Shown one piece after another: positions 24,501 to 37,674 of a stretch of 64,000 nt of DNA. The notes beneath the pieces are model-generated. The model ran no database searches. It saw only the letters and a list, made by a program, of their open reading frames with translations, and was not told the DNA's origin. A program made the position numbers and the translations under genes. This stretch comes from Bradysia coprophila (lineage: Eukaryota > Arthropoda > Insecta > Diptera > Sciaridae). Where the stretch lies: the NCBI RefSeq assembly GCF_014529535.1, contig NW_023503608.1:9846501-9910500 (forward strand), read 5' to 3'. The stretch's first letter is position 1, and each line of letters begins with the position of its first letter.

Positions 24501-26571
24501 TGTGGTCTGTGCAAATATATAAAGAACAATAAAATAAAATCCATATTTACACACATTCTGCTTCATATGCCTACAATTTTATACTTTAATTATTTTTACT
24601 TCGGTTTTCATAACTCATATTTATTAAAATAATAAAAATTTCATGCATCCATCACGCTCTAATTGCAGGCAATATGGCTTTAAATAAAATGATATAAATA
24701 TGACGAGTGAAGAGAAATGTAAAATATAGAAATAAAAAAAAACTGTCTTACAGTTTGCCATACGTTGACGTATTAATAATTTTGAGTCATTAGTTCCTAA
24801 GCCGTCCATAACAAATGGATAACAATAACACTAAATTTGTGGCAATAATTTTGAAAATAAACAATATTTCTGCATAGGTCTATCGCTGAACATGTGCGTG
24901 CGTGTATTGTAAATATATCAATTAACTAGAAGATGTGTGTCGACGCCCTTTACACTTCATATAATAATACTGCATGTTAGAACTCAGAAGGACCTGGCCA
25001 GATCCATATCGTCAAGCAAATAAGATTACAAAAACTAATACAAATTTTATTTTACCAACAATGTTTTACTGTAACTCTTACAATTTGTGCAGATGCAGCG
25101 GCAAACCCATTCTGTTTTAGAAATGGAAAGTCATCTGTTATCACCATGAATGACAAAAAAAAACGATGAGCTCTGGCCGAAGTTCTCTTATATACCAAAA
25201 TTTATTCAATAAACAAATGAAGTAAAAGATTTTGCGTCAAACAAAAGAAGTACTAGATTTATTGAATAAATTGTGATAAGCTTGCAGCTTTAGAAAGGTT
25301 AAAAATTAGTCAGTTAGGTCCAGTAAACTTTAGATGTAAATTTAAATTCTATAAGACGAATGTATTTACTAACCAGAAATTTTGGTTGTGAAGTAATCAG
25401 ATATTAAAAATGCACATCAAATGAATACAATTAAAATACTGATGCTAGTCATAGTTCTGGTCCTACTTTCTAATCGACTATGATCTGCAGAGTGGTTCGA
25501 TTAGGAAATTTTCTACTCAAAGAAACTTCTCAAACAACATCCTTTTTGTTGTGTAATAGAAACTAAACCTTGGAATATCGTAAGAAAACGTTGAGAATAC
25601 CTGAAACATCTGCTGCCACTATAGAAACTGATATCGTCAGCGATACCAGATGTTTTGATACTTGCGTCATATTTTTATATTTGTACGAGTTTCGATTGAT
25701 TTGATCTTCAAAGAAAGTTAACTGGCTTATAGATTGCAAAAATTATTATTACTATTTAGTAACCCTTTAATCTCATAAATTCTCGGAGTGACCCAATGGA
25801 ATCATTTTTGCTTCTTCCTGAGTAGTCAGTGAAACGATGACAAATACTCATTACGCATTCATTCACGCCTTTGTGTGTATACTACACCTATGCTAACAGC
25901 TGGTACCCGCGCAAGCGAAATTATTAAAACAAATGTCTATCCTGGAACACACACTGTACCATGTACCATACCAAGTGTTGAATTTAAATTTAGGTTTGCA
26001 TAAATAATGATGAGTAATACACCACAAATTATCGATGTAATTAATAAAAACATCTTATTTTCTACGTCTCCAGTCTTACTCTACACACCTTACAAATTAT
26101 AAATGTATACACGAATGAGGCAAGAATGCTAAAAAGTGATTTAATGAAACAAACGAAATTTATTAATAAATTGGTAAATTGCAGATATGACGTAGGTTTC
26201 TGTGTATAATTTTGAAATTTATTGGTTTTGTAACTGTTACCCGATACATTACTCCGAATGGTAGCTTCTAATTAAATTTGATTGTAATTAAAATTTCGTC
26301 GGAAATATATCGAATTCGGTGAACAAGACGATTCGATACAATTTTAATTAAAAAATGATAATTCGATGTTGTAAATGCGAAACTCAGTTTAACTTTCCAA
26401 CTTTCCTAGAAAATATTCACCTTCATAACAAGACAAGTCGTTCTTGTTGGACGAGTATTTAGAAAGACGTCTCCTTCATGGACCAACCAAGAGAAGAATA
26501 TGCAAGACTTAATGACAGATTTTACTTAAAGGATACGTTACCTTGTCTAATCTTCTGTATACCTATAAGCG

Positions 26572-26713
26572 GGGTAGGGTAATCTCGCACACCACACAAA
26601 TTCATGGTGTGCGAGATTCACCTCTAAGTGGTGAATCTCGCACAGTCGTGACTTTTCGTTACATGTCGTAAACGGACGCATACTATGATCGCGTGTGCGA
26701 GATTCCCCGACAC
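26572..26713. mobile_element. 142-bp MITE with nested hairpins and 10-bp flanking direct repeats
   Basis: The identical decamer CCTATAAGCG lies at 26562-26571 and 26714-26723. Between them the ends read GGGTAGGGTAATCTCGCACA and, reverse-complemented from the right, GTGTCGGGGAATCTCGCACA. Inside, AATCTCGCACACCA pairs with TGGTGTGCGAGATT, and CTCGCACA occurs four times in alternating orientation. An 8-10 bp duplication fits hAT or Mutator-type insertion. Confidence 0.75.
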
Positions 26714-26742
26714 CCTATAAGCGCATGTAAACAGCGGACTAT

Positions 26743-26816
26743 AGCAATATATATTACACACTTGTCACGAAGAAGTCGAGCCTCGATCTCTTCGTGACAA
26801 ATGTGTAATATATATT
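26743..26816. repeat. Almost perfect palindrome, about 27-bp arms
   Basis: ATATATATTACACACTTGTC...CACGAAGA on the left pairs with TCTTCGTG...GACAAATGTGTAATATATAT on the right around a short GTCGAGCCTCGA centre, with a single mismatch noticed. It lies 20 bp past the neighbouring MITE's flanking repeat and may be a second foldback element. Confidence 0.75.
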
Positions 26817-27494
26817 ATCACATAAGCGAAAACGAGACATCAACATAAACCTGAAGTGTAATTTTTGAATTATTCTTCTAGTTAAGTAATTTTGACATCC
26901 GAACACCGCGAGTATGTGATAAATATTGTAACATATCAAAACGAAATTTTCATTGAATATGGATCGATCGAGGGGATGGGACTATCCATCTTTTAGCCTA
27001 CAACGACAACTCCAATAAGCAAATAGCACTAAGTAATGTTTTTCAATCTAATAGACAAGTGTAAAGAAAAAGAAAATAAAGTAATAGATTTTGCACCAAA
27101 CGTTAGAATATATATAATGATTTTGTCACGTCACACTTTTCGTTTGTAAAATGTTAAAATGGACAGATTTGGTAAGTTTCTTTGCCGGTTGATCAAAATG
27201 TTTTTTTTACGTGGACTATCGCGGCATAAATCAGGCACAAATTTTTGTTTTATTTTTTGTTAGTTTTGTTAGAATAATTGCCTGAAGAAGCTCTGAATAA
27301 GAAGAGCGAAATATTGCAAACAAATTTGTTTTTCTCTTGTTTATGCGTCCACGTAAAGAAACGAACAGTTAAAATGGACTTCCTGAAATTTTCTATAGGG
27401 CGAGAGCTCCTCATACAATGAGGCTCATAGTGCCCTGGAGATAAGGCTCGGAATAGGTCAACCTCGGTCAACCACGGTCAAAAATAAGGTTCAC

Positions 27495-27632
27495 TTGAAA
27501 TATCAGGTCAGGTCAGGTTTTCGAGATTCAGGTTTTTCAGGTTTCAGGTCATTTCTGGTCGGGTCAAAATTTATCAAATCAGGTTCAGGTCAGATCAGAT
27601 TTCAGGTATTTTCAGGTCAGGTTCAGGTAAAC
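27495..27632. repeat. TCAGGT-rich degenerate simple repeat
   Basis: The hexamer TCAGGT or its variants (TTCAGGT, GGTCAGGT) occurs about a dozen times in 140 bp, without strict period, ending in the inverted form AACCTG. Non-coding. Confidence 0.7.
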
Positions 27633-29464
27633 CTGTTCCGAGCCTTACCTGGAGACCAATTTAATTTTGTCCACGTTCCAAGTTGACTCAGATATTAACT
27701 AGGTATTTACTCTTATTGAGGCCCTATAATTAATAATCAAAAGCAAAATTGACAGATCAAAAATTGTTCCTCTTAGGTAAAGTAGCTCTCAGTCTATTCA
27801 CAGGCTTGTTACCTTCGACTACTATAACTGAGTCCGTTTACTCTTTTGAGATGACAAATTCTCTAATATTTCTGTCTAAAATTGTGAGTCACATAGTTTG
27901 AGTGTGTTACGTTCGAATTAGAATAAAAATGAATAAATCAATTACCATTGTCAACGTAAAAGAAGTATTTCAATTCAAATAACTATCCTACCAGATACTA
28001 TATGTTAAATGTATATATGCCGTGTGTAGTCAAGATATGAATAAGGTTTTATTGCAATTTCAAATTGATAACAAATTAAGCACATTTCGATGTCAATTTC
28101 GAATTGATCGATAAAAAGTTAGCCTTGTCTTTTCCACACTCTATTTGTTTATTGGCAATCAAAGAAAATGTATCGCTTTTTGCGCGACAATACCACTATT
28201 TTTCAATCACAAACACAGAATTTCAATTAATAAAAAAAAATATTTTAATTTTTTAAGTTTGGTCTTTTTTTCCTCTTTGTTATTTGGGTTACGACCTGCA
28301 TGTCTCGTTTTGTTTTCACTTAAATTTGTTTACTATTTTTCAATTATGTCTACAGTTTCAGTAATTAAATTTTGTAGGCTCGGCAATTTTATAATTTTCA
28401 ATGTTGTGGGTAGAGAGATTTAGACATCATTCATAAAGATGTCGATTAGGAGGAGGTTGTATTAATAAACGGTACAGTCATAGGGTACATTCATTTTTCT
28501 TTTCATGGTTGTGTGTAGGATAACAGTTCCGTTCTGAATAAACGTTTTCCATGAGTTCAAATGAGAACCTTTCGGTACATTGGACTTAATTAACTTTGCT
28601 AAATACTCACTTTATGTAATGGAATTAAGTGGATTAATTTTCCGGTTTATTGATGTGTGTTCTCTTGATTTTATTTTGTTCAAATTCAAATTTAAATAAA
28701 ATGAGAAACAATTTTAAAATCGGAATTGAAATTGAATAGAATTGTAATGATTAATTTGTTGATTTAACGAAAAAAAAAATAAAATAAATAAAACTAAAAT
28801 TGTTGGGTTATGCAACATCACGAATAATTTGTTTATTTTCGTTTGCATTGTTTGAATTTATTGGGTCGTGCTAAATGCATTATTACTTATGATGTGATTG
28901 AAATTTTGATATATTTTTTACGAATAAAAAAAATCATTTCTTTAATCGTTTATTTACACACAATAATATGTAGACTGGCGCGGCGTCTATACATATTTTA
29001 ACAATAAGGTCGTTTTTCTACCTTATCGCTTTATTATGTGCTCTCGGGAGTGATAATATTCTCTGCACACAAAATTTTGTGGGTCTTTTCACAACACTCT
29101 CAATGGAATAGTTCTTGGTGTGATGGTCCCTCAATGGAGAATTTCAGTTGGAATATAAGATGTCACATACAGACCGGCTAATTTGGTTTTCCTACATAGA
29201 ATGACATGACCGCGTTACTATTTAGAAAAACTAAGTTTAGCGCGAAGAGAAACGTTTTGTCGAATAAACAGAAACCTGAGATACGCTTCAATACTACACA
29301 AGGTTCAGTGACTAAACTTATGAAAAATAGGTGGTACTGCAGCATGTATAGTCTGAATTAGTGAGCGCCGACAGAAAGGGTGATCAAAATAACAAAGCTT
29401 TTATTTGCTAGATCTAGATGGATTTGGTGCCTTCACATCATTTAGTTGCAGGTCACTACAAGGC

Positions 29465-29691
29465 AGGGCATATTTTAAGTGAATTAAATTCCCTAAAATT
29501 ACTTAACTTTTAAGGCTTTTTTTGGCTAATTCACGTAAGGTCAAATAATGAAAAACCTATAGAATGTTTTTGATCTTCGGTGAGCCAGCCAATTAGTCCC
29601 AAACAAAATTTCTTAAGATTTACGAGCAAACAAAATTGACGAATTTTCGGGAATTTTTAGGAATAATTCTTCACAATAGGCCCAGATTTCC
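29465..29691. mobile_element. Degenerate hAT-type MITE, related to 52360-52513
   Basis: The left end begins CAGGGCATATTTTAAG and the right end, reverse-complemented, GGGCCTATTGTGAAGAATTA. GGAATTTTTAGG-type sequence lies just inside the right end, as in the element at 52360. The 8-bp duplication is not recognisable. Confidence 0.4.
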
Positions 29692-29817
29692 GGACTGTGT
29701 AAAGCAATACTTTTTTGTTTTAAGGCTTTTGTCTTCTTCATGGCCACATTTGTCCATATTAGTAAAATTCCGAGTGAAAAAATGTACAAAATATACGCCG
29801 ATCGAATCTCAACTCAC

Positions 29818-30138
29818 CTGTTTATTTTTCTCATCATCCGCCGGTAAAATCAATTTAGCTGTGCTGCCATTGTGATGGATGGTGCTCCTCGATGTACTGT
29901 TAATATCGTTCGTTGGTATGTAATGGAAATCGTTTGTTGCACTCGAATAATTATTCTTATAGTTCGTCGTCCACACAGACGGTGTGAAATTCGGTTCATT
30001 AGCAAGTCTGTCACGACCTGCCGTGCCCGATGAAATTTTCTCTTCCGACGGACGTCGGCTGTCCAACGATACATCGGTGGCAAAACGATGAAATGTTATG
30101 TCGTCTCGCAGGAATGGCATAGATGTGTTGCTGGATAT
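29818..30138 (-). CDS. Probable N-terminal exon of the SLC6 transporter gene
   Basis: A 321-nt open exon between the acceptor TTACAG (30139 side) and the donor CAG|GTGAGT (29817), phase 0 at both ends. It encodes a polar, membrane-free segment starting ISSNTSMPFLRDDITFH and ending LILPADDEKNKQ. It has the same strand as, and lies upstream of, the SLC6 membrane exons, and there is no other gene between, so it is read as part of the cytoplasmic N-terminus. The next recognised exon expects phase 2 (the acceptor before DSLAIM at about 15727), so an exon is missing or the two are separate. Confidence 0.55.
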
Positions 30139-33100
30139 CTGTAACAGAAGTTGAGATCGTTAATCGGGTTTTGTTTGCTTTAATTACTTTCAGAGAGTGA
30201 ATTTCTTGTCAACTGTAATGGTTTTTAATTGAATGGATTGCAAGAAATGGTGTGAAAATGAGAATTACATCATGGACGGATTGCATAGAAAAAATTATGT
30301 GGGACGAGATCGTTCATAGTGTAGAGGTAACAGCAAAAGAAAAATGATATAAAAAGTGAATATAATGTGCAATTTATTTAATTCATTTTGTCGCAGCTAT
30401 AATTATGTGTAAAAATACGATTTTTTATTCAGTTCTTACGTAAAGCGGCAAAAAAAACGAAACAAAATTCAGTTAATCAAATTAAATTGGAATTCCTATT
30501 CACACTTATGCATGCTGATCTGATCGTAACAACAACATAGAGAATGATATAAACTTCTGGATAAATTATTTAAAAAAAGCTGATAGCTACCTCATTACCT
30601 CGTGACCATGACCTCATTCTAAAGAGTTGTTTTTTTTTGCTGTGACAGAAAGTATGAGTGAATCGACATGAATTTCTTAATTTGAGGGTGATGAATCCAC
30701 GTTAGTACAAATCGGTAAAAAAAATCTTATGCAGAAGTTGCAACAGCTGGTTTTGTATTGCTTGTGAGTGTGCCGTGTAACAATGTTACATACACCAGCC
30801 GAAAGACAACCAACTGCTGCTGATTCTGTGTGATTCTGTGAAATTGTGAGAAAATTGAGTTGTGTCAGGGAGAGGAGCTGACTTATATTAATGGCAAGCG
30901 ATGCCCACGAGAAACCTTTTATTCATCGTGCTGTAAAAGAACTATCTGACAGTATCAACACACCTTCGAGTAGATGTGCCCGAGCCTCGCTTGTACTTAA
31001 AGAGCGACGCCCCTGATTTAAGCTAAATGACCCACACGAACTTTGCGATTTGAATGACATTAATGGTTAAAATGCTAGAAAATGCTAGAATTAGATTCAG
31101 CAGAGTGTGTTATGGCTACATAAATTTACAAGCTCTGGGTAATATGGTACTATATATGGTTCACAACAGCAAAATGCATGTTAAAAAAATTGAAGTACAA
31201 GATTTAAAATCGACCGATTAAAATACTTTGATCGATGGAACAGTCTGTAACAGGTTAAGCAACTAAATTCTGAGATGTGAGTCGAACCCGCATAAAAATA
31301 CAGATTCTGATTGCTGAAAGTAGTTTCAAATCAAGTTATGAACCACAGAGATTTAATAATGTTGCGGTCAAAGCGACGTGTATCTATTTCACTAATTCTT
31401 ACAAGATAAGTAGCTGGTTTTTTCGTAAGTAGGATTATAAATACACGCAACCAATTGCCTCAAATAACCCAATTTCCTCAATTCGAATCAATCTAAATTC
31501 TAAAAGTTTAATATTTTTCATTGAATATCTATCATATATTGTTAAGCCGATATTTCGTTTCGCTATTATCAGTTTCCATTTTATTTCTTACATTCTTTTC
31601 AATGATTTTCTGATTGAAAATTTGATGCATAAAAATATGAACGTTGGCATTGGATGGATATAAATTACATTATAACGGTGACCAGAATTTCAAAATACAC
31701 TTGTTGCGTTTGAAAGCCACTAACATCTATATTATACACATATACAAATCCAAACAAATATATTATTCAATTCAAGAGTCATCATCATTCTGCAAATCAA
31801 TGTTAATGAAGGTTATTTCCGAAGTCCGTCTGTTAATGATTCAGTATTGAATGAATGTTTCGTTATACCCGTATTGAAACCGTGATCACGGTAATTTTAT
31901 TATGTTTATTAAATACAAGATAATATAATTCTATGGAATTATTTTTAGGAAATTCATTATACGTTTTCACAAGAAGTTATCATGCTAATCATGGCTTTTA
32001 ATGGTAAAACTTATAAATTTTTTTTTGTTGTTAACATCATAACACTAGACGGATGAAAATCGATTAAAACATTTTGTTTGTTTCTTGTTTTTAGATTATT
32101 TTTCTCGTTCTTTCAGAAATTCCTTTAGTCATCCTCTAGACGGTAAATATTTAAAAAGACGTGTGAGCTTAGACACGTCAAAACTGATTATTATTGTGTG
32201 ATTTACTCTCTATTCTTGGTAACTTGCTTCTGGTCAATAGTCACACCAGAAGCAGTTTCCATCATTTGTCCCGTAGAAAAATGTATCTCTTACTCAAAAT
32301 GCTCTAGTTATCAACAAAAGTTCTTTTCACAAAGGGCCTGTCATCTCTGCTATCGGCAACGAGAACAACCATAGACCATGAGCCCTGGCTGTCGCCTTAT
32401 TACTCAGCAAGATGAACATTAATGGTAGCACAATCGAAGTAAAAATTTTTGTATAAAACATTAAAGACTAGTTTGGACAGCAGAAATGATAGATTTCATA
32501 GTAAATTGACGCATGCGAACACAACAAATTTAATAAATCTAGGATGCTGACAAGGATGTTGAGTGTTTAGTGTTTCGTCAAATTAAAAAACATTTCCTTT
32601 TTCACCCGGCTGGTTTCTGACTCAACTTCCTTGTTCTTGTTCTAATAGATTTCCTAATGCTATTTGCAAAATGTTTCTTGTAAAACGTTAATCATGTCCG
32701 ATATTTACAATTTTAATGGAACTTTCGGTCTGTGATGAAACATTGATGAGTTTTGAGTTTTGACGGAAATTTGTTATTTTTTTTTTACTTTCTTTTCTAA
32801 TTTTTTCTGATTTGTTTTTTGTAATAATGTAAACGATCGCTTGTAATCAAATAAATAAATAATTAAATTAATTAATAGCCGCAAAAGATTGAAGTTTTTT
32901 CGAAAAAAAAAATGATTGATTGAAATAAACCGAAGGATAGAGTTGTATGTACCTGTACCACCACTAGAGTAGATCGATTTTAACAGTTTGTAAATCCACA
33001 CCCAGCCCCGCCCTAGCTTACCAAGACTTATCTAGCTGCATCATCATTATTCCCACTGAGTACTGTGAGTACTGTACAGCTTTTGAACAAATTTTCGTGG

Positions 33101-36100
33101 TATCGTCAATTTTGAAGGATGCTGCTGCTCCGCGACAAACCATCAAATGAAAGATATATGTTCTAGATGTACTTTCCTTCACCACCACAAAGTATTTTTT
33201 TAACACAACACTAGAATAACTTTATTCTTCTCCTGAAATGGGAGTTTCCCTGGATTACGCAAAGTCAACTTAGAAATTGTAACTGCATGTGTAATAAATC
33301 CAATTCTCCCTATTTTAGTGATTAGTGAAAACAAAGTCTGAAAATTGCAAAATTTACCAAACGTTTCTGTAAGAGGTAAGTCACAAGTGATATTGAATTC
33401 CTACTACATTTTGAAGGGACGCATGTTTTGAATTTCATCTGACAATTATTTTATTACGAAGCTCCGGCTACAGCGCTCAAAACAAATGACGACGGTTATA
33501 CTTATCATGTGTAACGTATTGTAAATTGTAAATTGTAAATAATTTCCGAAAATAGGTTCTGCGGGCCAGTCACCTTCGGTTGACAACTAGTACAAAATAC
33601 GACCTATACCAGCTGTGTCGTTTAAAATTAATAAAGTCATCTTCTTTCGTCACCAGAGGATACAATGAAAGTTTCAACAAATAAAAATTACACTGCGCGG
33701 CATTGTCGCCGACTTGAGTAATTTAAAACAATTTAAATGTTTCGATATCGAAATCAAATTTTACCATCATAACAGTTTATGAATATGAAAACCGACTGAA
33801 TTATTATTACGTTCTGATGGAAAATATATTTAAATGATGTATCCAGCCGTAACAAGTAAGGTATATACTACACACATTATACGAACATTATTATAATCAA
33901 ATTATTCATTCGGACACAAAAGCAAGCCAACTGTTAAATCCACTTTTAGATTCACAATAACATAACAGAACGAAAAATATTGAATAAAAATACTCAATAA
34001 TACACGAAAAAAGCATATAATCTACGACGTACAGCAATGTAGAGTAAAGTGATATTTTATCCATCACATTATGCTGATTGATAACATAGATAGAAGTCAT
34101 TATTCGGTTCTGCTGTTGTTGTTATTTAAAAACGAAAGAAGATACGAAGAAATCAATCCCATAAATAACTGTTTTGTCTGCAAAGAAGATCAACATTTTA
34201 AACTGATCCGTTATCAGAATATCAAGAAGAAAAAATATTTCTTTATTTATTCGAATTTTATTTGCATTTTCAATACAGAATCAATACAATTCGATAATTG
34301 AATTAGATTCTGTTACTGTGGTCTATAGATTGAGGTATTGTGAACGAGAATTCGCGATAATAATAAACAAATGGAACTCCAGTTTTCCTATATTGTTGTT
34401 TGCATTGAATCTGTTTCTTTTATTGGCAGATATTCATAAAATATTACGCTAATTTTAAATTCTTTAACATTGTGTGATACCTTCACATTTTGAGTGTTGC
34501 AGATAAAATTTTTAATGCTACGACAAACCATAAAAGAATGAATGTCATCACATTGAACTCAAATGTTAATTTTGTTAATTGAATTGTTTCGATTTATCTG
34601 ATTAGAAATATATTTGTTTAAGATGTCGTCAGCAAAGTTTGAATAATGTCAGACTCGAGCTTTTTTGGTTTAAATATTTGTCCGTTACGATGTTGAGTAA
34701 CATTGCCTATCTCTGAAAAAAGTTTTCTGAAATTTTTCACATTTTCCATAATTTTTTTCATTTAAATTAATTTCGTGAACTGTTTCGAAATGTAGAAAAT
34801 TCGAGAAAACCGATCCAAAATTCCAAAATTTTCTAAGCTTCGAATTTCCCGAATTTTCATAAAATTTTCTCGTTTTTATTGAATAATTTTGTCCAAGGTT
34901 TCTCTTACTTTTCGTTAGGAAAAGTCGATGTAGCTCAGTTCTTTCTTAACGAAAGGTAACAGAAATCTTGAACATTTCGATAGCTCGTTGGGTGACTGGA
35001 AAACACTCATAAAAGAAAAGGAATAATTGTCTCAATGGTAGACAGTGTTTGATACCCATAAAGAATTATATATTAATGTGATGGCTTGGCCAAGGTTGTA
35101 AAAGAACATTCCATGACACCTTTCAGAACATTACTAACTCCATACATTTTTCATTTTAATAAATCTAAAGATAATCCCTGGACATAATCCCTGGACCAAC
35201 GAAAAACACGTGTGCTCTCAGTATTATAGATTGGATCTCCGAGTAATTATATTCTGTTGGATTATCATCGATTTGCAATAAGAAAGTAAAATTATCTATA
35301 ATTGAAACATTGATGTAGTAATCGAATCTCAAAACTACTTTCAATTCCATCATCATTACTGCAATGACTAGGTACATTCTCCATTGTTATACAAACACAT
35401 TTTGAGTATAGAACTTTTGATAGAATCATGTTTTAAAGCTGTATTAGAATTTTGAATATAGTTTGTAACAACAAAAGAAAACGGAATAATTCATAAACCT
35501 AAATTTATAAGAAAAGGAGAATTGTAGCGATCTGTTCATCTCTGGATGGTTGTTCGAAAAATGGTTTTCCCCTTCTCTAGCGTTAGAAAATGCATCTGAC
35601 TTTCGTTCAACGGTTTAACACAATAATTGCAAGCTAATAGGAATAGAGCTAAAATCACGCACACCGAATACACCCGACAATTAATGTGAACCAGTGGTTA
35701 GCGCATTGTGTATCAATTGCAAACAACAGTTTAACGATACAAAAATATTTTTTTTAATGAAATATAAAACGAAAACCTATAAATTACGTAATTAATATTC
35801 ATTAACCTTGAGTATTATATTGTATTGTTTTTATATAATAAGCGCATGCATACGATTCAACGTGATGTTTTTCACAAATGGCCAATTTGAAGAATCGACG
35901 TCCAATATTTTAAATTCACACAAAAAGAACGAGAATTATTAATGATTGAGGATCTTCCAGTGATTGTTACAAACAAAAATTAATGATTTAAAATTGATAA
36001 TGAACACGAATTTGATGTATAATACAATAATATTTTAATGCTCGTCAGGTCTGATATGTTTGTTGGTTCTTTGAAATCGTAACCATAGTAAAACTAGAGG

Positions 36101-37590
36101 TCAATTTTTTTTTATTGGTACATAATTTTGGAATAATAAATCATTGCCACGCGAGCGAAGAAAAATTTAATCATTGGCACCCGAAGTCACACAAGTTGTA
36201 CGTTTTTCGTGTTAAGTTTGTATACACATGAAGTAATAGATTTGAAATGTTTCTTCAACATTTCAATGTACCAAAAAAAATGAATTCGTTAAACGCATTG
36301 TATTCAAGTACTGTAGTAAAGGTATTTCCAGTACCACATTTAAACTCGAGTATGAAACTATCTTCAATTACTCAACAAATTTTTTGATTATGATTATGTA
36401 TTGCAGATTGAGGCTGGGCTTAAAAATTTTAATTCTAATCTACAGATCTGATGTTTCAATTTCAAACAGAACATCAAGGTTCTCATGTTTGCAAATTCAC
36501 TGTAAATAACGCTTTAAAAAGGCGAAGTAATTTTTTGTTGACTTTTGGTAGCTCTGCAAACATTAGATCCACGAATTCAACTGAAAATATGTAGGTGTGT
36601 GTACCCAGAGTTTGTATATACACTGAAAGCCAGAAAGCTGTGTACTTCAGGGACTATTTTTTAAAACTAAATGCTAAGAATTCTTCAAAAATTATAAAAA
36701 TATTTCAGATAAATAAATCAGATTTGACAATTATTCCAATTTTATACTCAATACACGCAAATAAACTCGATATACTCGAGTGGTAAATCGTAACTGGAAT
36801 AAAGAGAAATTCGAATTGATAATAAGTTGTGTGTTAGGTGATCATTATCATACGTCGATTACACAGAAAAAAATTGGCTATAAAATTGAGGAGTGCATTA
36901 GTTGTGGCTCTGTAAGTTACAAGACCTATCTGTAAGGTAAATTTCCAGAATTCTAAAAAAGTACTCAAAATTTTAGAGAAGGAAATATGTTTTTGAATTG
37001 GTAGACTATATTGGATAAAATGTCTTTCATCACTATTTTGTCTCATTCATAAAATTATTGAGGTTCCGAAATCCAGTTCCATGGAAAAACTTTGGGGCTG
37101 TCCATCAATGACGTCCACTATGAGATTTTTAGACCATTCTACTACAATTTTCCATAATGGATCACACTTGACGAGATACATTTTTTTTTGCAGAAATTTA
37201 ATTAAGATGTAAAGCAAACGACCTATCAGAACTATTATACGTAACTAGAAAAATACAAAGTATGAACTGTCAGTGGGTTGGAAAACGTTTCACAGCATTG
37301 AAGTGTAAAGGAATTGCCGTGGGTCACCCCTAAAGACTCCTCTCTAGCCAATTTGATTAAAAGACCATTTCTAGTTTTCATGTTACTGGCTACATATTTA
37401 CCATGTCAGTAACGTAACATAGACGTGCTAAAGAAATCATTCTCTTTACACCTTCAATAACCTGATTATAGCTTTCATTATAATTTCTATTACGGTAAAC
37501 GAGATAAAAAAAATCAAAGTGTTGTTGATGTTGAGAACTTTGTTTTATCTGATAGCGTCGATATAAAAGTAATTGTGTAGTAGTACTCAC
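30139..37590 (-). other. 7.4-kb intron between the two N-terminal SLC6 exons
   Basis: Non-coding AT-rich sequence. It includes two copies of the dispersed GAAGTA repeat (about 32338-32470 and 36229-36246), and a GGGGCTGTCCATCAATGACG segment at 37093 of a type commonly seen at ends of insect DNA elements. No gene was recognised. Confidence 0.45.
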
Positions 37591-37674
37591 CGATTGTTTC
37601 TTTTCATCAAGTTTATTCGGTGGATCGTCATAGCTCCGCTTTTCGGCACTGGTTTTACTATTTTTCCACCGCAT
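37591..37674 (-). CDS. Probable first coding exon of the SLC6 transporter gene
   Basis: The ATG at 37674 opens 28 codons of charged sequence (MRWKNSKTSAEKRSYDDPPN...) that stop cleanly at the strong donor TCG|GTGAGT, phase 0, which fits the phase-0 acceptor of the exon at 30138. It is placed as the start of the SLC6 gene by strand, phase and lack of any alternative partner. Transcription would then span about 27 kb. Confidence 0.5.

Larger units (their letters stand above)
15709..29817 (-). other. Roughly 14-kb repeat-rich interval, probably SLC6 intron(s)
   Basis: No independent gene was recognised. The interval contains a 1.2-kb inverted-repeat-bounded element (16211-17424), a tandem duplication (21267-21517), several copies of the dispersed GAAGTA repeat (near 17790, 19013, 22900, 25133 and 27060), a MITE (26572-26713), a palindrome (26743-26816), a TCAGGT-rich block (27495-27632) and a hAT-like MITE (29465-29691). 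Splice phase shows that at least one more short SLC6 exon should lie here. Confidence 0.55.

Noticed and set aside
31270-31300. Minus-strand GCGGGTTCGACTCAC resembling a tRNA B box
   Set aside because: The flanking bases do not form a T-arm stem and no acceptor or D arm could be paired.
35685-35730. AGTGGTTAGCGCATTG resembling an A box of a tRNA-derived SINE
   Set aside because: No B box at the right distance and no second copy noticed in the window.
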